A stretch of DNA of 64,000 bases. It comes from Changchengzhania lutea. Its GTDB lineage: Bacteria; Bacteroidota; Bacteroidia; Flavobacteriales; Flavobacteriaceae. Location of the stretch: the NCBI RefSeq assembly GCF_006974145.1, contig NZ_CP039456.1, positions 3,162,499 through 3,226,498 on the forward strand. The letters run 5' to 3'. Position 1 is the stretch's first letter. Each line of letters begins with the position of its first letter. Shown one piece after another: positions 16,864-26,853 of this stretch. A program made the translations under genes and the position numbers. The notes below the pieces were generated by a model that was not told the DNA's origin, did no database searches, and worked only from the letters and a program-made list of their open reading frames with translations.

Positions 16864-19017
16864 ATGAAAACCTCTAACCAATTAACGTTCAGCAGAAGAT
16901 CTTTTTTAAAATCTACGGCACTCGCCAGTGGCGGCATGCTTATAGGCTTCAATTTATTTAACGCCTGCAAAGAAGATGCGGCACCGCCAATAGATATTAG
17001 CCAATTGAATTTTAAGGATTTTAATGCCTTTATCAAAATTTCAGATGAAGGTAAAGTCACCATATTTTCACCTAATCCCGAAATAGGGCAAGGAGTAAAA
17101 ACATCCATGCCCATGCTTATTGCTGAAGAATTGGATGTCCCTTGGGAAGATGTCTACGTTGTACAGGGAGATTACGACCCAGTAAACTATACACGACAGG
17201 TGGCTGGAGGAAGTCAATCCATTCGTTTAGGCTGGGAGCCTTTACGTCAAACAGGTGCCACTGCAAAACAGATGCTTGTTAATGCAGCGGCTGCACGTTG
17301 GGGTGTATCAGCGTCTGATTGTAAGGCTAAAGTGGGTGTCATTACCAATGCTAACGGTGAGACATTAGGATATGGAGATGTGGTGGGAGATGCTGCAACT
17401 TTAGAAGTTCCAGAGGATGTGAAATTAAAAGATCCAAAAGATTTTACTATTATAGGAAAAGGAAAAAGCAATGTAGATATAGATAAGATTATAACAGGAA
17501 AACCCTTATATGGATTAGATTATAAAGAAGACGGGATGAAATATGCTTCCGTGTTGAGACCTCCAGCATTTGGACAAGTTTTAGAATCGTTTGATGATAC
17601 GGCTGCTAAAAATATTAATGGCGTTACCAATATTATTAAATTTGGGAATAAGGTGGCTGTAATAGCAAATAGTACCTGGGCTGCCATGAAAGGTAAAAAG
17701 GCATTGAAGGCTAATTGGGCGCAAGACTCTGATGCCGAAAGCACTAAAATACACAATGAAAAGTTACTTGGTTTACTTAATGGAAAGGATTTTGAAACCA
17801 AAAGAAAAGATGGCAACGTTAAAAAAGCATTCGCAGAAGCTGATACGGTTTTAGAGCGTCTCTATGAATCACCATTTTTACCACACAATTGCATGGAACC
17901 CATGAATTTTTTCGCCAATGTGACCGCAGAAAAAATTCATTTAGTGGGACCCATTCAAACCCCGGAGTGGACAGCTGGCAGGGTGGCAACGCTTTTAGAT
18001 AGGGATGTTAAGGAGATTGATTTAAAAATGACCCGTATGGGTGGTGGTTTTGGACGCAGACTTTATGGTGATTTTGCCTTAGAAGCTGCTGAAATTTCCA
18101 ACTTGGCACAACTTCCTATAAAAGTGGTTTTCTCTCGGGAAGACGATATGGCCGCAGGGACCTATAGACCAGCCATTAAATATAAAATTGCCGCAGCCAT
18201 TAAGGACGGAAAAATTACAGGATATCATCTTAAAGAAGCTGCTATAAATGGCAATATGTACGGGCTTATCCCTAATTTCTTTCCAGCTGGAGCTATTGAA
18301 AACTACCAAGTCGATGTGGCGAATTATCAGAGTAATATTACCACTGGCGCTTGGAGAGCACCATATACCAATTTTCTAGCTAGCGCTGAACAAAGTTTTT
18401 TTGACGAGTTGGCTGAGGTTTTGGAAGTAGACCGTATTCAACTGCATTTAGATTTACTTCAAAAGGTTAAAGGTACTACAGATGAACGTATTGAGTATAG
18501 CGCAGAACGATTAGAAGGCGTTATCAAAATGGTGGTCGATAAATCCAATTGGGGAAAAACCAAGGAAGGTGTTTATCAAGGGTTTTCAGTTTACTATTGC
18601 CATAACACGCACGTTGCAGAAGTTGCAGATATCATTTTGGAAAACGGTATTCCCGTAGTTAAGAAAGTAACTTGTGCTGTAGATTGCGGCATTGTAGTCA
18701 ATCCATTAGGAGCTCTTAACCAAATTAAAGGTGGTATTATTGATGGGATAGGGCATGCCATGTATGGCGATCTAAGCTTTGCCAATGGTATGCCGCAATC
18801 TAATAACTTCAACAGTTATCAATTAATTAGAATGGACCAAACGCCAGAGGTGGATGTTCATTTTATTAAAAATAATTTAGCACCAACAGGCTTGGGCGAA
18901 CCGACTTTGCCCCCAGTAGGAGGTGCCATAGCCAATGCTATTTATGCTGCTACAGGTAAACGGCTTACTAAACAACCTTATATGAGTAATATGAAAATGG
19001 AAAAAATGGTTGGATAA
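16864..19017 (+). CDS. Molybdopterin-binding large subunit of xanthine dehydrogenase/IorB-type enzyme
   Basis: A 717-residue catalytic subunit with a Tat signal (SRRSFLKSTALASGG) and a Cys shortly after it (NACKE), so it is exported folded and may be a lipoprotein. Cofactor motifs are MGGGFGRRLYGDFA (~residues 390-405), TTGAWRAPYTN (~492-502), and TGLGEPTLPPVGGAIANA near the end, which holds the catalytic Glu. Single-chain length and the Tat signal fit the IorB/aldehyde dehydrogenase group rather than cytoplasmic xanthine dehydrogenase. The substrate (an aldehyde, purine or N-heterocycle) cannot be fixed. XdhC follows 8 bases downstream. Confidence 0.92.
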   Translation: MKTSNQLTFSRRSFLKSTALASGGMLIGFNLFNACKEDAAPPIDISQLNFKDFNAFIKISDEGKVTIFSPNPEIGQGVKTSMPMLIAEELDVPWEDVYVVQGDYDPVNYTRQVAGGSQSIRLGWEPLRQTGATAKQMLVNAAAARWGVSASDCKAKVGVITNANGETLGYGDVVGDAATLEVPEDVKLKDPKDFTIIGKGKSNVDIDKIITGKPLYGLDYKEDGMKYASVLRPPAFGQVLESFDDTAAKNINGVTNIIKFGNKVAVIANSTWAAMKGKKALKANWAQDSDAESTKIHNEKLLGLLNGKDFETKRKDGNVKKAFAEADTVLERLYESPFLPHNCMEPMNFFANVTAEKIHLVGPIQTPEWTAGRVATLLDRDVKEIDLKMTRMGGGFGRRLYGDFALEAAEISNLAQLPIKVVFSREDDMAAGTYRPAIKYKIAAAIKDGKITGYHLKEAAINGNMYGLIPNFFPAGAIENYQVDVANYQSNITTGAWRAPYTNFLASAEQSFFDELAEVLEVDRIQLHLDLLQKVKGTTDERIEYSAERLEGVIKMVVDKSNWGKTKEGVYQGFSVYYCHNTHVAEVADIILENGIPVVKKVTCAVDCGIVVNPLGALNQIKGGIIDGIGHAMYGDLSFANGMPQSNNFNSYQLIRMDQTPEVDVHFIKNNLAPTGLGEPTLPPVGGAIANAIYAATGKRLTKQPYMSNMKMEKMVG

Positions 19018-19025
19018 GGATTTTT

Positions 19026-20042
19026 ATGACGCACGAATTTAAAAATATTGTAAATGAAGCGCAAAATGCCGCTAAAAAAGGTGTAAAATCGGTTTTGGCA
19101 TCCGTAGTAGCCTTAGATGGTTCTTCCTATAGAAGACCTGGGGTGAGAATGCTTATTTTAGAAAACGGCAGTATGATTGGCGCTGTTAGCGGTGGTTGTG
19201 TTGAAAAAGAAATTCTACTTCAATCAGAATCGGTTTTCTCATCTGGTGTTTCAAAAATAATGACTTATGATGGACGCTATCGGTTGGGTTGTGAGGGCGT
19301 TCTTTATATTTTACTTGAAGAATTTGCTCCCGATGAAGCTTTTTATGATACTTTTCAGAACTGTTTGACACAAAGACATGTATTTCGCTTACAATCATTT
19401 TGTTACAAGAAAACAGGAATTTTTAAGACTATAGGTACCCAGGTTTTAATCAATAACAAGTTATATAAGTTATCAAAATTTGAGATTTCTGAAGCGCAGA
19501 AGGAACATGCCGTTTTCGAACAACTTATGACGCCTTGCTTTAAGTTACTGATTATTGGCGCAGAACATGACGCTGTTCAATTATGTCAATTTGCTGCTTT
19601 AACAGGTTGGGAGGTCACGATTATTTCTGGTGTTTCTGAATCAAAATCAATAAGCGATTTCCCTGGAGCTTCCGGTTTTCAAACCGTTTCAGCAGAATCA
19701 TTAGATGTCAAATCCATTGACAATCAGACCGCAATCATCTTAATGACCCATAATTTTGCCATTGATTTAAGATATTTGGTGACCATAAGAGAAACCAACC
19801 CATGTTACATTGGTTTATTAGGTCCCAAAAGAAGAAGAGCAGATTTATTGTCTCAATTCATCGAGTATTGTCCAGATATAGATGAAGCGTTTTTGGAGCG
19901 CATTCACGGGCCAGCTGGTATTAATATTGGAGCAGTAACGCCACAAGAAATTGCTATCTCTATAATTGCTGAAATTTTATCGGTTATAAGAGAGCAGGAG
20001 CCCATGCCCTTAAATCGTAAAGCGGGATCTATTCATGCTTAA
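19026..20042 (+). CDS. XdhC/CoxI family cofactor-maturation protein
   Basis: A 338-residue protein with the N-terminal XdhC/CoxI domain (VLASVVALDGSSYRRPGVRMLI, then GAVSGGCVEKEI) and a C-terminal Rossmann-like domain (LLIIGAEHDAVQLCQFAALTGWEV, YIGLLGPKRRRADLL, IHGPAGINIGAVTPQEIAISI). In the family it binds molybdenum cofactor and helps add the terminal sulfur needed by hydroxylases. Its position directly behind the hydroxylase large subunit supports that role here. Confidence 0.92.
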   Translation: MTHEFKNIVNEAQNAAKKGVKSVLASVVALDGSSYRRPGVRMLILENGSMIGAVSGGCVEKEILLQSESVFSSGVSKIMTYDGRYRLGCEGVLYILLEEFAPDEAFYDTFQNCLTQRHVFRLQSFCYKKTGIFKTIGTQVLINNKLYKLSKFEISEAQKEHAVFEQLMTPCFKLLIIGAEHDAVQLCQFAALTGWEVTIISGVSESKSISDFPGASGFQTVSAESLDVKSIDNQTAIILMTHNFAIDLRYLVTIRETNPCYIGLLGPKRRRADLLSQFIEYCPDIDEAFLERIHGPAGINIGAVTPQEIAISIIAEILSVIREQEPMPLNRKAGSIHA

Positions 20043-20103
20043 TAATGTGAGTTCGGTATAGACATGCCTGTAATTAACTAAAAATTAGTAATGTATGCTT
20101 TAA

Positions 20104-20177
20104 TGTCAGGTTGAGTGCAGTCGAAACCTATAAAATTTATTGATTTTCATGACCTTTCAACTGTGCTCAAAGGGACA
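20104..20177. repeat. Inverted pair of short dispersed repeats between xdhC and the MocA-like gene
   Basis: Left copy (20104-20128) begins TGTCAGGTTGAGTGCAGTCG. The right copy (20153-20177), read on the - strand, begins TGTCCCTTTGAGCACAGTTG. The two match at most of 25 positions in opposite orientation. A related single copy (TTGAGCGTAGTCGAAAGG) lies near 57250. The pair could fold into an imperfect long hairpin in the transcript. Confidence 0.6.
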
Positions 20178-20253
20178 ATTACCAATATAATTAACTTTTA
20201 AACAGAATTGTTTTTACGCCGAACTCACGTTAATAGGGATATCCAAATACATC

Positions 20254-20874
20254 ATGCTCAATAAATCTTCAAATATTATCGTAGTGGTATTAGCCGCAGG
20301 CGCATCAACACGTATGGGTATGCCCAAGCAGTTATTGCCATGGGCTAACACAACCCTATTAAATCATAGTATTGATACCGTTTCAAAATTAGATGGACTG
20401 GCGGAAATCATTGTGGTTTTAGGTGCCCATTATTCAACTATAAAAAATCATATCACAAATCGTCAATTGACTATTTTAAATAATGAAAAGTGGCAATCTG
20501 GACTTGGAGCTTCGATTGCTTGTGCCACGAAACATATTGAAAGTTTGAAGCATGAAACACACGGTATTTTATTTACACTAGTCGATCAACCCTTAATTCC
20601 AGATGAATACCTACAGAAATTAATTCACAATTTTAAAGATTTTAATGATATTATTGCCACCCGGTATGAGGATAAAAAAACGGGTGTTCCAGCACTTTTT
20701 GGTATACCTTATTTTAAAGAGTTATCAAATTTAAACAATGATTTTGGTGCTAAACAGATAATGAAAACCTATGAATCTCGTATTAAGACTTTAAAACTAG
20801 ACGTAAATAGTGTAGATTTAGATACTCAAAAGGAATATAACGATTTATATAAACAGCACTTCGAAAATAAATAA
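20254..20874 (+). CDS. MocA-like molybdenum cofactor cytidylyltransferase (NTP_transferase_3)
   Basis: A 206-residue nucleotidyltransferase. The nucleotide-binding start VVVLAAGASTRMGMPKQLLPW is the classical LAAGxSxRMGxxK pattern; FTLVDQPLIPDEYL is the metal-binding acidic segment; GVPALFG and NDFGAKQIM are typical of the MocA/YgfJ group. Such enzymes attach CMP to molybdopterin for hydroxylase enzymes, which matches the neighbouring IorAB-like pair. Its stop overlaps the start of the next gene by one base, so both are translated from one mRNA. Confidence 0.87.
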   Translation: MLNKSSNIIVVVLAAGASTRMGMPKQLLPWANTTLLNHSIDTVSKLDGLAEIIVVLGAHYSTIKNHITNRQLTILNNEKWQSGLGASIACATKHIESLKHETHGILFTLVDQPLIPDEYLQKLIHNFKDFNDIIATRYEDKKTGVPALFGIPYFKELSNLNNDFGAKQIMKTYESRIKTLKLDVNSVDLDTQKEYNDLYKQHFENK

Positions 20875-23180
20875 TGAGCACCACACCCCAAGATAAAGCA
20901 AAAACCCCAGAAGCGTTTCTCGATTTAAAAATCACAAAACCCGATAAGAATAGTGTCGGTTTTGCTGCCATAAAATCGACCATATCCCAAACTATCAAGT
21001 ATATGGATCCCATAAAGGCGATCAAAATTATGCGTAAGATAAATCAAAAAGGGGGTTTTGATTGCCCGGGTTGTGCATGGCCAGATCCTGATGATGAGCG
21101 CTCTTCGTTAGGGGAATACTGTGAGAATGGCATAAAAGCCATGGCTGAAGAAGCTCAAAAAACTTTAGTCACTCAGGATTTTTTTGAAATGCATTCTGTG
21201 GATGAGCTCGCACAATTATCTGATTTTGAAATTGGAAAATCCGGTAGACTTTCTGAGCCCATGTACCTAGCAGAACATGCTACACATTATAAACCCATCA
21301 CTTGGGAAGATGCTTTTGAAAAAGTGGGGACACATTTAAATGCCTTAGGCTCTCCAGATGAAGCTGTTTTTTATACATCAGGAAGAACCACCAATGAAGC
21401 CGCTTTTTTATATCAGTTGTTCGTGCGTGAGTTTGGAACGGCCAATTTGCCAGATTGCTCAAATATGTGCCATGAAGCCAGTGGCAGTGCGCTTAACGAA
21501 ACACTTGGTATAGGAAAAGGATCGGTTACATTAGACGATTTATATAAAGCCGATTTGGTCATGGTCATCGGGCAAAACCCTGGTACCAATCATCCTAGAA
21601 TGCTATTGGCACTTGAAAAATGCAAAAACAATGGTGGTAAAATTATGGCAATCAACCCGCTTCAAGAAGCTGGTTTAATGAAATTTACAGATCCACAGAG
21701 CGTTTTAAAATTATTAACTAGTGGCACCAAATTGACTGATGTATTTGTGCCCATTACCATCAATGGGGATGTGGCGTTCTTCAAGGCCATACTCCTTAAA
21801 TTATTAGAAAAGGAAGAACAGCTCGGGAATGTTTTTGATAAAGCATTTATCGAATCCTATGCAAACGGTTATGACGTCTTCATTGCAGATTTAAAAACTT
21901 ATAATTTTGAAGATTGTCTAGAAAAATCTGGTGTAACAGAAGCCATATTTAATGATGCTTTTGAATTGATTTTAAACAACGAAAATATTATTATATGTTG
22001 GGCCATGGGATTGACGCAGCATCAAAACGCGGTAGATAACATTCGTGAGTTGGTGAATTTATTACTACTGAAAGGCAGCATTGGTAAAGAAGGAGCAGGA
22101 ACCTGTCCTGTTCGTGGGCATTCTAATGTCCAAGGCGACAGAACAGTTGGCGTGTGGGATGCAGCGCCTCAGGCATTTTTAGATAAAATCGAAGCAAAAT
22201 ATGGATTTAAGCCAACAACAAAACATGGATACTCTGTTATAGATTCTATAAAAGCGATGTATGAAAAAAAGGCTAAAGTATTTTTTGGCTTAGGCGGAAA
22301 TTTTATTTCAGCGGTTCCTGATACGGCGTATTCAGCCGAAGCTTTATCCAATTGTAACTTGACCGTGCATGTGAGTACAAAACTGAATCGGTCACATTTG
22401 GTAACCGGAAAAGAAGCACTTATCTTTCCATGTTTAGGTCGTGCAGAAAAGGACTATCAAAAAACCGGGGTTCAAACACAGAGTGTGGAAAATTCTATGG
22501 GCATCGTATCCTCAACAAAAGGTATATTGGAGCCTTGTTCAGAGTCACTATTAAGTGAGGTCGCAGTGGTTTGTGGGATAGCCAATGCCACGTTAAAAGG
22601 ACGTTCTAAAATCAACTGGCTTGCTTATAAAGATGATTATAATTTAGTGCGAGATGATATAGCCGAAGTAGTTAGTGGTTTTGAAAATTTCAATGCCAAA
22701 TTAAAACAACCTGCTGGTTTTTATCTGCCCAATGGTGCTCGCGTTAGAAAGTTTGATACCAATACCGGACGCGCCAATTTTTCTATTAATAAACTCCCAA
22801 GTTGGACATTAAAAGATTCCGAACTTATAATGATGACCATTAGGAGCCATGATCAATTCAATACCACCATTTATGGTTTAAATGACAGGTATCGCGGCGT
22901 GTTTAATGAGCGTCGTATTATATTTATGAATCGGGATGACATGAAATCTAGGGGTTTGGTGGAAAAGCAAGTGGTCAATTTAAGGTCGGAATTTAAAGGT
23001 GTAATTAGAAAAGCCAATAAGTTTAAAGTCGTAGGCTATGATATTCCAAAAAATTGTTGTGCCACGTATTTCCCAGAAACCAATGTTTTAGTACCGCTGG
23101 ATAGTTATGCTCACACGGCAAAAACACCAGCATCAAAGAGTATCGCAATAACCGTTGAACCAGATATTCAGATAAACTAA
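20874..23180 (+). CDS. FdhF/YdeP-family molybdopterin oxidoreductase
   Basis: A 768-residue member of the molybdopterin oxidoreductase superfamily. Near the N-terminus it has GGFDCPGCAWPDP followed by GEYCENG, the pattern of the YdeP/FdhF-like group. The cofactor-binding body includes FYTSGRTTNEAAFLYQ, CSNMCHEASGSAL, VIGQNPGTNHPRM, KEGAGTCPVRGHSNVQGDRT and, at the end, the molydopterin dinucleotide-binding domain (MMTIRSHDQFNTTIYG, CCATYFPETN). The true substrate is unknown; formate is suggested only by the family name. It follows the MocA-like gene and precedes a DUF4202 protein, probably one operon. Confidence 0.9.
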   Translation: MSTTPQDKAKTPEAFLDLKITKPDKNSVGFAAIKSTISQTIKYMDPIKAIKIMRKINQKGGFDCPGCAWPDPDDERSSLGEYCENGIKAMAEEAQKTLVTQDFFEMHSVDELAQLSDFEIGKSGRLSEPMYLAEHATHYKPITWEDAFEKVGTHLNALGSPDEAVFYTSGRTTNEAAFLYQLFVREFGTANLPDCSNMCHEASGSALNETLGIGKGSVTLDDLYKADLVMVIGQNPGTNHPRMLLALEKCKNNGGKIMAINPLQEAGLMKFTDPQSVLKLLTSGTKLTDVFVPITINGDVAFFKAILLKLLEKEEQLGNVFDKAFIESYANGYDVFIADLKTYNFEDCLEKSGVTEAIFNDAFELILNNENIIICWAMGLTQHQNAVDNIRELVNLLLLKGSIGKEGAGTCPVRGHSNVQGDRTVGVWDAAPQAFLDKIEAKYGFKPTTKHGYSVIDSIKAMYEKKAKVFFGLGGNFISAVPDTAYSAEALSNCNLTVHVSTKLNRSHLVTGKEALIFPCLGRAEKDYQKTGVQTQSVENSMGIVSSTKGILEPCSESLLSEVAVVCGIANATLKGRSKINWLAYKDDYNLVRDDIAEVVSGFENFNAKLKQPAGFYLPNGARVRKFDTNTGRANFSINKLPSWTLKDSELIMMTIRSHDQFNTTIYGLNDRYRGVFNERRIIFMNRDDMKSRGLVEKQVVNLRSEFKGVIRKANKFKVVGYDIPKNCCATYFPETNVLVPLDSYAHTAKTPASKSIAITVEPDIQIN

Positions 23181-23186
23181 AATACT

Positions 23187-23777
23187 ATGCAAGAATCTAA
23201 ATTTAAGCGAGCTATTGTATTGATAGATGAATACAATCAAAAAGATCCAAATCAGGTTACCGTTGATGGAAATATCTATCCAAAAGAGTTGTTATACTCA
23301 CAACGCATGACGACAACACTTTTAGGTTTTGAAACAAATCCTTCTGAGGCGCTACAAATTGCGGCTCGGGCACAACATATTTGCAGATGGCAAATTCCTA
23401 GAAAGGACTATCCCATGACAAGAGTAGGCTATTTGAAATGGCGAGAAACCTTAAAGAAAATGCATGCAGAACTAACCGCTGATATTTTAAATACTGTGGG
23501 TTATGAAAAAGAATTTATAAAGCGCGTGTCTTTTTTAATCAACAAAAAGCAGATTAAAAAAGATGAAGAATCCCAAACACTTGAAGATGTGATTTGTCTA
23601 GTGTTTTTAGAGTATTACTTGGGAGATTTCGCGGTAAAACATGACGACGATAAGGTTATAGATATTTTAAGGAAAACCTGGAAAAAAATGTCTAAAAAAG
23701 GTCATGAAGCGGCACTTAATATCAAGTATTCCGATAAAGAACTTAAGCTTGTAAAAGCTGCGCTTGAATCTCAATAG
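23187..23777 (+). CDS. DUF4202 domain-containing protein
   Basis: A 196-residue soluble protein recognisable as DUF4202: KRAIVLIDEYNQKDPNQV, AARAQHICRWQIPRKDYPMTRVGYLKWRETLKKMHAE, and a C-terminal VCLVFLEYYLGDFAVKHDDDK-like segment. The regularly placed His and Asp residues resemble an HD-type metal site, though no activity is known. It starts 6 bases after the FdhF-like gene, so a link to that enzyme (maturation or substrate supply) is a reasonable inference from position only. Confidence 0.88.
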   Translation: MQESKFKRAIVLIDEYNQKDPNQVTVDGNIYPKELLYSQRMTTTLLGFETNPSEALQIAARAQHICRWQIPRKDYPMTRVGYLKWRETLKKMHAELTADILNTVGYEKEFIKRVSFLINKKQIKKDEESQTLEDVICLVFLEYYLGDFAVKHDDDKVIDILRKTWKKMSKKGHEAALNIKYSDKELKLVKAALESQ

Positions 23778-24015
23778 CAATAGCACTCCTACCTTGAAAA
23801 GAAGGTTGTGATAAAATATTCTTAAATTTTTATGTAGCTGATACCTACTATTCATTGTATCTTTTTCTCGTGCCTCAAAAAAGGATGCCGTTTCTATCAG
23901 GGCTAAAAAAATAAGTAAAGTTGCAATTTAGGTTTTGAGTTGCTAGCCTTACTTTATGAGATTTCTCGTTGCTCATGCTTCTTCTAATAGCTATCGGAAC
24001 TGTCGAAATGAAAAA

Positions 24016-25680
24016 TTATTTTTTATTCTTAAAATTTTCGTCTTTGACCATAATTTGATAAATGACATAGAATCCTATTAGTGCAGCCGCAAGAAAAAGT
24101 AAAATGGCAAGTGCTGGATATCCAAGAATGGTCCACGATGTTGGAATTTTAATAAGCATAGCAGCACCAATAATCATTGAGGCTATAATGATACCTAAAG
24201 TGATACGATTCGCCACCTTTTGAAAAGCATCCGTAAAACGGGTTTCGTCAATGGCATTCACCTTCATCTCAAATGTATTGTTCGCCAACTTATCAAATAT
24301 TTGGTTTAGGCGTTCTGGCATTTTTTCAGCTAATTTCTTCGTTTCCAATGCTACATTAAACAGATTTTCGGGTTTCATTTCATCGGTCATTTTCTTATGC
24401 ATTAACTCTTCAATATAACCTCTAATGGTCTTATTGATATCATAATCGGGAGATAAAGCAGCGACAATTTGATCTAGATTGAGTAGTATTTTTGCAAGCA
24501 TATTAAGCGCTACCGGTAATTTAATGTTGTTCATAGCCGCAATACGATTCACTTGAATAATAAATCGACCGGTTTGCATACTTTCCGCAGTTTTATTTTG
24601 ATTTTCCAACAAAAGCCTGCTTATGCTTTTCTCGAAACTGTCAATATCTGCCGTAGTTTTGTCGTAAGTACTAATTTCTAATACAACTCTTATGACTTCG
24701 GCACTATCATATTTGCTTAGGCCAATCATAAGTTGTAAAATGTGCTCTTGTAAATTTTCAGGAAACTGTGCGACCATACCCAAATCCATCAAGGCCAATT
24801 TATTGTATTTGGTAATATGAATATTACCAGGGTGCGGGTCTGCATGCGCTATACCGTCAACAATGACTTGTTTTAAATAAGCTTTTACCAAATCGTCCAC
24901 TAAAGGCGTCAAGTCGTTTTCAATTCGTCTTAAGGGATTGATTTCTGTTACCTTTTTGCCTTCAATGTACTCCATAGTGAGCACCTTGTATGTAGAATAG
25001 TCTAAAATGGGCTCTGGAATTTGCAAACGCTGAAATGACTTTAGGTTTTCTCTTAGCAAGATTAAATTTTGGGCCTCCGCTTTATAATCCAATTCTTTTA
25101 ATAAAGTGAACCGCAATTCTTCTATTAATTCGGCAACATTATATTTTTTAGCGTCTTTTGAATGTTTTACAGACCAGTCTGCTACCTCTTTTAAGGTATC
25201 CAAATCGGACAGAAATTTCTCCCTAACATTTGGCCTTTGAATTTTAACGGCCACCAATTTTCCAGAATGCAACCGTGCTTTATGAACCTGTCCTATAGAA
25301 GCGCTCGCAAGCGGTTCTTCGTCAAAAGATTCAAAGGCTTTCGAAATTCTAGTGCCAACCTCTTCTTCAAAAATATCATGAACCGTTTTAAAATCTATAG
25401 GGTCAACATCGTCTTGTAATTCACTAAGTGCCATTAGATGCGCTTTCGGCAATAAATCTGGTCGGGTAGATAACAGTTGCCCCAATTTTATATATGCTGG
25501 CCCCATACTTTTAAGATCATTGGTAAAATCTTTCGGGTCTATATCATAGGTGTTATCTTCTGATGCCTCGTTATCCATGGCTTTGTCTGAAGCGTAGTTA
25601 ACTAGGTCGCTGTTATAATACTTAATAATGAAACTAAAGAATTTACGGTATCTTTCTATACGTTCTGGTAATATTGACAT
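24016..25680 (-). CDS. AarF/UbiB-family atypical protein kinase-like membrane protein
   Basis: A 554-residue UbiB-family protein. Motifs are GPAYIKLGQLLSTRPDLLP, SASIGQVHKARLHSGKLVAVKIQRP, TMEYIEGKKVTEI, DPHPGNIHI and ALMDLGMVAQFPE, which fit the ABC1/ADCK fold with its Ala-rich loop. Two hydrophobic segments at the C-terminus (residues ~490-545) anchor it in the membrane. UbiB proteins support quinone or lipid-related processes; here the quinone would be menaquinone-type. It lies downstream of moaA on the same strand with ~130 bases between, so membership of the molybdenum operon is doubtful. Confidence 0.9.
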   Translation of the reverse strand: MSILPERIERYRKFFSFIIKYYNSDLVNYASDKAMDNEASEDNTYDIDPKDFTNDLKSMGPAYIKLGQLLSTRPDLLPKAHLMALSELQDDVDPIDFKTVHDIFEEEVGTRISKAFESFDEEPLASASIGQVHKARLHSGKLVAVKIQRPNVREKFLSDLDTLKEVADWSVKHSKDAKKYNVAELIEELRFTLLKELDYKAEAQNLILLRENLKSFQRLQIPEPILDYSTYKVLTMEYIEGKKVTEINPLRRIENDLTPLVDDLVKAYLKQVIVDGIAHADPHPGNIHITKYNKLALMDLGMVAQFPENLQEHILQLMIGLSKYDSAEVIRVVLEISTYDKTTADIDSFEKSISRLLLENQNKTAESMQTGRFIIQVNRIAAMNNIKLPVALNMLAKILLNLDQIVAALSPDYDINKTIRGYIEELMHKKMTDEMKPENLFNVALETKKLAEKMPERLNQIFDKLANNTFEMKVNAIDETRFTDAFQKVANRITLGIIIASMIIGAAMLIKIPTSWTILGYPALAILLFLAAALIGFYVIYQIMVKDENFKNKK

Positions 25681-25808
25681 GGCTGTGGTTTTGTTGAATT
25701 AATATTAAGATAAAGTTACAAGAAACCTATAATTCGTTTGTTGTTAATGGAACAATAATTAACTCAAACCAAACGAAGTATAAATAGTAAAAACAGTCCA
25801 GTTAAGCG

Positions 25809-26816
25809 CTAGCCCCCAATAGTAATCATGCTTCTATTGTTATTGTGCAATTTTGGTTCTTGAAGTTTTGCTAAAGTATCCATGCCGCCTCGCACTTTTA
25901 ATTTGGCTTGCACTGCTTTTTGAATAACAGGCTCAATAGATTTTCCTGCTCGGAGCGTGGTCAATAAATCAGATTCCGTTGCAGAAAACAAACAATTTTT
26001 TAATTGACCGTTTGCCGTTAAACGTAACCTGTTACACGAATCGCAAAATGGATTGGTAACCGAACTGATGATTGCGAAACTACCCTTGTAGCCTTTTATT
26101 TTATAGTTTTTGGACGTGTCGTTTGGCGCATCCTGTAAACGTTCAATTTTATCTTCGGTGAAAGTTTTATTAACATAATTCATGACTTCAGCATAGGACA
26201 CCATTTTACTCAGATCCCATTTATTGCCATCAAAGGGCATAAACTCAATAAAGCGAACAGAAATTGGTAAATCTTTAGTGAAATTAATAAAATCTATAAT
26301 TTCATTATCGTTAAAACCTTTCATTAAAACAGCATTTACTTTCACGTTAAATCCTTTTTTAACTAGAAGTAATATGTTTTTATAAACAATATCAAACTGG
26401 TCTCTACGTGTAATTTGTTTAAACTTCGCTCTGTCTAAAGAATCCAAACTTACATTGATACTTTTTACACCATTTTCTTTCAAAACATCAATAAATTTAT
26501 GAATAATTACAGCGTTTGAAGTGATGGATAACTCAACGGGGAGAGCGGCTAATTTTTCTAAAATGATTGGAATGTCCTTTCTAATTAGAGGTTCGCCGCC
26601 TGTAAGTCTAATTTTATTCACCCCATGTTTCACAAAGATTTTTGCTATATCGTAAATTTCCTCATAAGTCATCAAGTGACTTTTAGGAGAAAGTGGCACC
26701 CCTGCTTCAGGCATGCAATAGGAACAGCGCAAATTGCAGCGCTCAATCAATGAAATACGTAAATAAGCATGGTCTCTACCATATGCATCCCTTAAAATTT
26801 CTGAATTATCTTTCAT
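25809..26816 (-). CDS. moaA: GTP 3',8-cyclase (molybdenum cofactor step 1)
   Basis: A 335-residue radical SAM enzyme. The first [4Fe-4S] cluster motif is ERCNLRCSYCMPEAG near the N-terminus. The second cluster is bound by NPFCDSCNRLRLTANGQLKNCL near residues 260-285. The chain ends in GG, as required of MoaA. It converts GTP to 3',8-cyclo-GTP, the substrate of MoaC. It is the last cofactor gene of the - strand run; a heptamer repeat array separates it from moaCB. Confidence 0.96.
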   Translation of the reverse strand: MKDNSEILRDAYGRDHAYLRISLIERCNLRCSYCMPEAGVPLSPKSHLMTYEEIYDIAKIFVKHGVNKIRLTGGEPLIRKDIPIILEKLAALPVELSITSNAVIIHKFIDVLKENGVKSINVSLDSLDRAKFKQITRRDQFDIVYKNILLLVKKGFNVKVNAVLMKGFNDNEIIDFINFTKDLPISVRFIEFMPFDGNKWDLSKMVSYAEVMNYVNKTFTEDKIERLQDAPNDTSKNYKIKGYKGSFAIISSVTNPFCDSCNRLRLTANGQLKNCLFSATESDLLTTLRAGKSIEPVIQKAVQAKLKVRGGMDTLAKLQEPKLHNNNRSMITIGG

Positions 26817-26853
26817 TTTTTTAATTTAAACCTGTCCCTTTTTTTATTATTTT

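Noticed and set aside
20874-23180. A selenocysteine codon in the FdhF-like gene
   Set aside because: The frame has no internal TGA, and the catalytic region carries Cys or other residues.
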